A stretch of 11,236 nt of DNA, taken from the NCBI GenBank assembly GCA_030631445.1, contig DAOVLD010000036.1, positions 1 to 11,236 of the forward strand, read 5' to 3'. A program made the position numbers and the translations under genes. Within the stretch, counting starts at the first letter, position 1, and each line of letters starts with the position of its first letter. This DNA is from Bacteroidota bacterium (GTDB lineage Bacteria; Bacteroidota; Bacteroidia; Bacteroidales; VadinHA17). The notes beneath the pieces were generated by a model that did not search any database, had not been told where the DNA came from, and was given only the letters and a program-made list of their open reading frames with translations. This document shows, piece by piece, positions 7,501 through 11,236 of this stretch.

Positions 7501-7652
7501 TCGATACATATCATTTCAATCTCACTGTGGTCTGGTTCATGACCTTAGTGCTTTATTTTACTCTACGTTTTGAAGCACTTAAAAGAATAATTGATTCTGT
7601 TGGTGTAATTAATCTCAGAAAAATATTCAAATTCTTTTTTATAAAGCACTAA
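4575..7652 (+). CDS. ABCG-type ABC transporter with N-terminal TerB-like and FHA-like regions
   Basis: This 1025-residue fused ATPase-permease probably exports or flips a substrate across the inner membrane. Residues 1-142 are helical and TerB-like, with two acidic repeats (KQDGGVEANEKEY and ASDKKFTDQRMN). Residues about 150-245 resemble a degenerate FHA domain, with DDIFLNG at 197-203. The ATPase has Walker A GSSGAGKTT (281-289), Q-loop Q328, signature ISGGQRKR (387-394), Walker B ILFVDE (407-412) and H-loop H444. The single ATPase followed by the permease, with MATRWTYEAL (766-775), is the ABCG/white order; it should work as a dimer. Membrane spans are near 583-603, 618-637, 663-687, 695-717, 721-742 and 981-998. 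The roughly 235 residues between spans 5 and 6 would form a large extracytoplasmic domain. CxxC pairs occur at 163-166 and 493-496. Rv1747 of Mycobacterium is a known FHA-ABC relative in architecture. The substrate is unknown. Confidence 0.92.
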   Translation: MSEEILKALMQLFALIVKQDGGVEANEKEYVNNFLTQQLNDETVHEYMNLFEEFAGLKEEKSLKSKSLPTSVRDSVKIFGICKKINRTLTQHQKIIVLVRLFELVASDKKFTDQRMNIINTVAEVFNISKDEFEDIQAFVEEQVPEKLDRTSILIISNKDLKCQNCKKISAEFFDSRIYILQIRSVDLYFLKHDSLDDIFLNGLPITNKRLFLFANGSSIRLSKGRSIYYSDIVSGFMADDTTIKISYIVENLDYQFSNGEMGIRNISFSETQGKLVGIMGSSGAGKTTLLNILSGFKKPSSGKIRINGKDIQKETEDLKGIIGYIPQDDLLIEELTIFKNLYFNAKLCFRDKSDEEIKTLVNKTLNNLGLLEKKDLKVGSPTSNIISGGQRKRLNIALELIREPAILFVDEPTSGLSSRDSENVMDLLRELTIKGKLVFIVIHQPSSDIFKMFDNIIVLDTGGYMVYRGNPIEAIIYFKTLDEQINREIGECHFCGTVNPELIFNIIEARVVDEYGQYTGKRKVTPANWENACTKNIKSEPIPEIRKKPPSTLKIPNRLKQFRIYSFRDFLSKISNTQYVILNLLEAPLLAFILSYIIRYIANPNSDTYLFYENENIPIYIFMSLIVVLFLGLTVSAEEIFRDRKIIRRERFLNLSRTSYLLSKILILFIISAIQALLFVVIGNSILGIKGMTFAYWLALFTTASFANLLGLNISASFNSAITIYIIIPLLVIPMMVLSGAMFSFDKLNRNIGSVDKVPLIAEMMATRWTYEALMVSQFKDNEYEKIFYDFEKEKSIADYKRVHVLPKLNEVLNLVNKDFNNDELTKENSDNLLLLANEIKKEMTLVTSVKFQYPDSFTPESYSINVATATRSFLNSLNKYYDSVFFENNLEKERVLEHLLKVQPHKTRELMNSYHNERLAEMVKKAFEKNPILEYNQKLVQQFQPIFLDPYTESFLDFRTHFFAPSKWFAGRYFDTYHFNLTVVWFMTLVLYFTLRFEALKRIIDSVGVINLRKIFKFFFIKH

Positions 7653-7664
7653 TTATTGTATTTT

Positions 7665-7672
7665 TATATTTG
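7665..7672 (+). promoter_or_regulatory. Candidate Bacteroidota -7 promoter element for the lipoprotein gene
   Basis: TATATTTG is a perfect match to TAnnTTTG. It lies just after the transporter stop codon and 30 bp before the ATG at 7703, giving a short leader if used. No TTTG -33 element is evident at the usual spacing, so it may be weak or fortuitous. If real, it allows the last two genes to be expressed apart from the transporter. Confidence 0.45.
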
Positions 7673-7702
7673 GAAAGTAATTTTAAGAACCAATATTTTA
7701 CT

Positions 7703-8608
7703 ATGTATAAGAAAGCTCAAGGCTTTTTTCTGGTTATAATAATCTTCTGTTCATGTCAGACTTCAGGCGAAAATTCTAACCAAAACAATAATGCCAAACA
7801 GGATAGTATAATTTCCGCAATGGAAATAAAGGTTTCAGAGGAAGCTTTAGTTGATATAGTTGATAATATCGCCTCACCGGTTGAAATGGCTGCTTTAATG
7901 AATCGCCTGGATGTGCCATTTTCAAAAGCATACCTGGCCAGTACAAGCTCTGTTAACGCTTTAAACACAAATTTTCAGATGGCATATAAATTAGGAATAT
8001 TTGGCGCTGATCTGGGTTATCTTAATATGTATGAAAAAACTTCAACTGCTATTGAATACATTTCAGCCATCAAAACACTTGCTGATGAACTTAACGTTGG
8101 TCAATTCTTCGATTACAATACCCTTAAACGCCTCGCAACCAATAATCAAAATCTTGATTCTCTGATGTTCTTATCTGTACGTAGCTATAATGAAATGGAC
8201 TCTTATCTTCGTGAAACACAGAGATCATATCTGAGTTCGTTAATGATAACCGGTTTATGGATTGAAGGTCTGTACCTGGCAACCCAGGTTGCCAGTGAGT
8301 ACCATCACCCTGATATATCAGAAAGAATTGGAGAACAGAAAATAATCTTAAATGACTTACTCAATGTTTTGAATCTTTATAAGAAAGATCCCAGATTTAA
8401 TGAACTGATTCAAGACTTTGAAACTCTGAATGTTATATTTAATAAAATAAACATAACCTATGAGATTGGTGAACCTGAGACCATTGAAAAAGACGGAAGG
8501 TTAATTATCGTTCAGAATGAAAAAAGTATTGTGGAGATTTCGGACGAACAACTGAACAGTATTATGGAAAGAACTGAAAAAATACGAAACAAGTTAATAG
8601 GCTTATAA
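7703..8608 (+). CDS. Predicted helical lipoprotein of unknown function
   Basis: I do not recognise a named family. The ATG at 7703 gives 301 residues starting MYKKAQGFFLVIIIFCSC, a lipoprotein signal with C18 as the likely lipidated Cys; the following 25 residues are Asn/Gln/Ser-rich, a typical flexible tether. An in-frame TTG at 7670 would add 11 residues, but it overlaps the candidate promoter element and would bury the signal peptide, so it was rejected. The mature part is almost wholly predicted alpha-helical, with a short strand-like stretch near the end (DGRLIIVQNEKSIVEI), then a final helix. There are no catalytic motifs that I can see. It starts 50 bp after the transporter gene and ends 3 bp before the next gene, which suggests an envelope accessory partner of the transporter. 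That partnership is inference from position only. Confidence 0.85.
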   Translation: MYKKAQGFFLVIIIFCSCQTSGENSNQNNNAKQDSIISAMEIKVSEEALVDIVDNIASPVEMAALMNRLDVPFSKAYLASTSSVNALNTNFQMAYKLGIFGADLGYLNMYEKTSTAIEYISAIKTLADELNVGQFFDYNTLKRLATNNQNLDSLMFLSVRSYNEMDSYLRETQRSYLSSLMITGLWIEGLYLATQVASEYHHPDISERIGEQKIILNDLLNVLNLYKKDPRFNELIQDFETLNVIFNKINITYEIGEPETIEKDGRLIIVQNEKSIVEISDEQLNSIMERTEKIRNKLIGL

Positions 8609-8611
8609 CAG

Positions 8612-9055
8612 ATGAAACGGTTATTGATAATATTATTTGCTTTCATAACGATTTGCTCATTCTTAAGAACAGCAAACGCGCAGGATCCTTCTGAATTGGT
8701 AGGCAAATGTGTCCTCGATATTGGGGGAGAAACAACTTATTTGAAAGACTATGTAGTTAAACTTCCTGAGGCTAACACGAAGGATAACATTCCTACTCAT
8801 AAAAACACTGCAATCCTGCTAAAAAACACTCACTACAGGTTAACTGTATGTAATTCAGATGATTCTGAAGGACAAGGTGTTATCTATCTTTATAACAATG
8901 GAAAAAAAGTTGCCAGTTCCATTACCCAAAGCGGGAAAATATATCATTCATTTGATTTTCAATGTAATAAAACAGGATCATATCAAATATGGATATCTTT
9001 TAAGGATGGGAAGGAAGGCTTTGCGGTTGGGATTTTATCACTTGTAAATGAATAG
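8612..9055 (+). CDS. Small secreted protein of unknown function
   Basis: This 147-residue protein starts with a clear Sec signal peptide (residues 1-23, ending in ANA before Q24). The mature part of about 124 residues is rich in predicted beta strands (for example YRLTVC, GVIYLYNNG, GSYQIWISF, FAVGILSLV). It has three Cys (33, 80 and 118), so one disulphide is possible. Its layout recalls small jelly-roll or PPC-like beta-sandwich domains, but I cannot assign a family. It is separated by only 3 bp from the lipoprotein gene, so the two are almost certainly cotranscribed and probably both act in the periplasm or at the outer membrane. A strong terminator follows 23 bp after its stop codon, marking the end of the transcription unit. 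Confidence 0.85.
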   Translation: MKRLLIILFAFITICSFLRTANAQDPSELVGKCVLDIGGETTYLKDYVVKLPEANTKDNIPTHKNTAILLKNTHYRLTVCNSDDSEGQGVIYLYNNGKKVASSITQSGKIYHSFDFQCNKTGSYQIWISFKDGKEGFAVGILSLVNE

Positions 9056-9078
9056 TTGTTACTTTTTCTGAAAATAGT

Positions 9079-9107
9079 AACCCGGGGTTATGTACCCGGG
9101 TTTTTTT
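9079..9107. terminator. Intrinsic terminator between convergent genes
   Basis: AACCCGGG (9079-9086) pairs perfectly with CCCGGGTT (9095-9102) around an 8-nt loop. The hairpin is followed by a run of seven T (9101-9107). It terminates the plus-strand transporter/lipoprotein unit. The opposite strand has only a mixed T-rich tail, so termination of the minus-strand unit is likely weaker. The T-run overlaps the stop codon of the minus-strand membrane-protein gene (9106-9108). Confidence 0.92.
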
Positions 9108-10095
9108 ATATAATCTTATCGGCAAAAAGAATAAAAATCAATCCTCCTGCAAATAAAAAAAATGATAGCTCACCAAACCATTTAACTCTGATATTTAAGA
9201 AATAATTGGTAAGTAAAAATGATAATGGGACAAACCCGAATATTATCATTTCAAATGATGCCCAGGGAACAAAGAAAAACACTATTGCAGAAATAGAAAA
9301 TACCCACCAGAAAATCTTAAATATCTTTCGTGATCTTACTTTTTTTGTGATAATATCCCTTATTATCTGAAAACTGGCAAAAGCAACTATTAATGCCAGA
9401 TAACCTAAGAAATAATAGTGAAATTGTGATATGTCATATTTAAAAGGAATTATGTTGTCCTGAATGATCCCGATAAAAAGAGACAGATCACCATTAAGGA
9501 GATAATAGATTGCTGCCGTTAATAAAACCGGCGTACAGAAACCCAGGACTGGCACAACCCATTCACGCCAGTTTACCGGCCTTAGAATCAATAACCCGAT
9601 CCAAACAAGCAATAGAAAAAAACCGAGATTTAAATAAAAAAGAGTTCCTGTTCCTATAAGTAAGCCGGCATCAAAAGAACTAAAGGAGATATTAGTATTC
9701 CTGTAAGAATCTATCAATCTCTCGATAGCAATGAGAAGAAAAATACTTGCAATAATTACCGGGTTTAAACTCTGAAGATCTGCAATAAAGCATCCGGACA
9801 AGATAAAAATTGCAGCGGGTAAATATGTTCTTTCATTAATAAAAAAGAATTTGGTGTTCAGTCTTACTAATAAAAAGCCATGAATAACCCAGATAGTCAT
9901 AGTAATCAATGTTCCCCAAATGGAAACAGGAGAAACAAAATTTGTCAAAATACCATACAAAGGCATTGGGTGTTTGTTAAAAAAGAAATTTGAGGTTCCC
10001 GGATTTAGAAATGTATTTAACCATATACCAACAGCTATTATAATGATCAGGAAAATTATGGAAGGTTGTATACCTTTAAAAACTTTTAGTAACAT
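9106..10095 (-). CDS. Polytopic inner-membrane protein, DUF6427-like
   Basis: This 329-residue protein is extremely hydrophobic, with about ten predicted membrane spans (roughly 11-30, 58-78, 90-106, 110-127, 141-172 possibly as two, 178-198, 226-246, 261-280, 282-300 and 307-325). The motif LRPVNWREWVVPVLGF (171-186) between mid-protein spans is the most distinctive stretch and resembles the Bacteroidota DUF6427 group, a family of unknown function often seen near purD; this is from memory and was not searched. No enzymatic motif is evident. The ATG at 10095 lies 11 bp downstream of the purD stop codon, so the two are probably cotranscribed from a promoter outside the window. There is no Shine-Dalgarno sequence. 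Some membrane proteins of this shape are glycosyltransferases or lipid-handling enzymes, but nothing here proves it. Confidence 0.85.
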   Translation of the reverse strand: MLLKVFKGIQPSIIFLIIIIAVGIWLNTFLNPGTSNFFFNKHPMPLYGILTNFVSPVSIWGTLITMTIWVIHGFLLVRLNTKFFFINERTYLPAAIFILSGCFIADLQSLNPVIIASIFLLIAIERLIDSYRNTNISFSSFDAGLLIGTGTLFYLNLGFFLLLVWIGLLILRPVNWREWVVPVLGFCTPVLLTAAIYYLLNGDLSLFIGIIQDNIIPFKYDISQFHYYFLGYLALIVAFASFQIIRDIITKKVRSRKIFKIFWWVFSISAIVFFFVPWASFEMIIFGFVPLSFLLTNYFLNIRVKWFGELSFFLFAGGLIFILFADKII

Positions 10096-10106
10096 ATCTG
10101 GACAAT

Positions 10107-11236
10107 TTACAGATCAAATCCTATATCATGGCGGTAGTGCTTTTTATCAAACGATATTAGCCGGGCATTCTGATAGGATCTCGAAAGGGCCTGATCTTTG
10201 TCCGAACCATAAGAACTAATTGATATTACTCTTCCTCCGTTTGTAAAAACATGGTCCCCCTCCCGGCTAGCACCGGCGTAAAACAGGATGCTGTCTTTAA
10301 CTTTCTCAATATTTTTTATCGTTTTCCCTTTTTCATAAGATCCGGGATATCCTCCTGACACGAGCATAACAGTTACAACAGTTCTTTGATCAATCTCAAG
10401 AGATTTGTCTGATAATCTACTCTCTGAAACTGCAATGAACAAATCAACCAGATCTGATTTTATCCTGGGGATAATTACTTCTGCTTCCGGATCACCCATT
10501 CTGACATTATATTCTATAATATAAGGATCTCCTTTCACATTCATTAGTCCAAAGTAAACAAATCCTTTATAATCTATCCCTTCCTGATTAATCCCTTTGA
10601 TTGTGGGCTGAATGATCCTGGTTTCTACTTTCTCCATGAATTTGCTGTCAGCAAAAGGAACAGGTGATATAGCTCCCATACCACCCGTATTCAACCCTGT
10701 ATCTCCCTCCCCTATCTTTTTATAATCTTTTGCTTCCGGTAAAATCTTGTATGCTTTCCCATCCGTTAGAACGATAACTGATAATTCAATACCATCCAGA
10801 AATTCCTCAATAAGGACCTTTTTACCGGCTTCCCCGAATTTTCCATCAAACATAGCATTCAGTTCCTCAATGGCTTTATCATAATCATTTAATATCACAA
10901 CCCCTTTACCGGCAGCCAGGCCGTCAGCTTTGAGTACATAAGGCGGCTCTAATGTTTTAAGAAAATGAAAGGCACTCTCTCTCGATTCAGCTTGAAAAGT
11001 TTTATGCCTGGCGGTTGGAATATCATACTTCTCCATGAAATTTTTTGCAAAGTCTTTGCTACCTTCCAACATGGCTCCATTTTTCACAGGTCCGATCATC
11101 TGGATATTCTTTAAATGATCATGATCAAGAAAATAATCGCATATTCCGTTTACCAATGGCACTTCAGGTCCAACAATTACCATATCAACTTTTTTCTTCA
11201 CAACAAATTCCCCGACAGAATTAAAATCATCCGGAT
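10107..11236 (-). CDS. purD: Phosphoribosylamine-glycine ligase (GAR synthetase), N-terminus beyond window
   Basis: PurD joins 5-phosphoribosylamine and glycine with ATP hydrolysis, the second step of de novo purine synthesis, in the cytoplasm. The window holds 375 codons plus the stop. The frame stays open through the right edge, so the GTG at 11201 is not the start; by comparison with the E. coli enzyme (429 residues) roughly 55 N-terminal residues are missing. Family landmarks in order are VDMVIVGPEVPL, LEGSKDFAKNFM, VLKADGLAAGKGVV (ATP-grasp glycine-rich loop), VLIEEFLDG, GDTGLNTGGMGAISP, the metal-binding EYNVRMGDPEAE and, near the end, VFTNGGRV. All are intact. It is followed 11 bp later by the DUF6427-like gene. 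Identification is firm. Confidence 0.97.
   Translation of the reverse strand, partial: PDDFNSVGEFVVKKKVDMVIVGPEVPLVNGICDYFLDHDHLKNIQMIGPVKNGAMLEGSKDFAKNFMEKYDIPTARHKTFQAESRESAFHFLKTLEPPYVLKADGLAAGKGVVILNDYDKAIEELNAMFDGKFGEAGKKVLIEEFLDGIELSVIVLTDGKAYKILPEAKDYKKIGEGDTGLNTGGMGAISPVPFADSKFMEKVETRIIQPTIKGINQEGIDYKGFVYFGLMNVKGDPYIIEYNVRMGDPEAEVIIPRIKSDLVDLFIAVSESRLSDKSLEIDQRTVVTVMLVSGGYPGSYEKGKTIKNIEKVKDSILFYAGASREGDHVFTNGGRVISISSYGSDKDQALSRSYQNARLISFDKKHYRHDIGFDL

Noticed and set aside
7670..7672. TTG as the start of the lipoprotein gene
   Set aside because: It overlaps a perfect -7 promoter match, and 11 extra polar residues would precede the lipoprotein signal.
11199..11201. GTG as the start of purD
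   Set aside because: The reading frame stays open to the window edge and upstream residues continue the expected PurD N-terminal domain; starting here would remove part of it.

Overview
The window looks like chromosomal DNA of a low-GC, AT-rich member of the Bacteroidota. The grounds are an M1 peptidase and a PurD of the type seen there, starts with no clear Shine-Dalgarno sequence, one good match to the Bacteroidota -7 promoter element (TAnnTTTG), a PurD-linked multi-membrane-span protein resembling the DUF6427 group, and intergenic repeats of the kind scattered through Bacteroidota genomes. The placement comes from reading the sequence; no search was run. I see no tRNA, rRNA, CRISPR array, prophage or complete insertion sequence.

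Layout from left to right. Positions 1-1863 (minus strand) hold the N-terminal 621 residues of a secreted M1 zinc aminopeptidase whose C-terminus lies off the left edge. A 324-bp gap follows, holding copy 1 of a MITE-like element (1926-2077). Next, on the plus strand, come a sepiapterin-reductase-like short-chain dehydrogenase (2188-2919), a 304-bp repeat-rich gap, and a membrane-anchored endonuclease/exonuclease/phosphatase-fold protein (3224-4285). Copy 2 of the element (4336-4555) follows, ending 19 bp before a large ABCG-type transporter (4575-7652). That protein carries a TerB-like region and a degenerate FHA-like region ahead of its ATPase. It is followed on the same strand by a predicted lipoprotein (7703-8608) and, 3 bp later, a small secreted protein (8612-9055). 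A strong convergent terminator (9079-9107) separates these from a minus-strand pair: PurD (10107-11236, N-terminus off the right edge) and, 11 bp downstream of it, the DUF6427-like membrane protein (9106-10095).

How the genes may work together: purD and the membrane protein are closely spaced and probably cotranscribed. The transporter, lipoprotein and secreted protein form the one cluster that could be an uncharacterised envelope or export system; the last two are almost certainly cotranscribed, while the lipoprotein may also have its own promoter. The SDR and the phosphatase-fold protein look like stand-alone genes.

The most striking noncoding signal is the pair of elements. They share 18-bp terminal inverted repeats, each is flanked by its own 4-bp direct repeat (ATCT and ACTT), and copy 2 contains a 41-bp tandem duplication whose two units form hairpins differing by a compensatory base-pair change.
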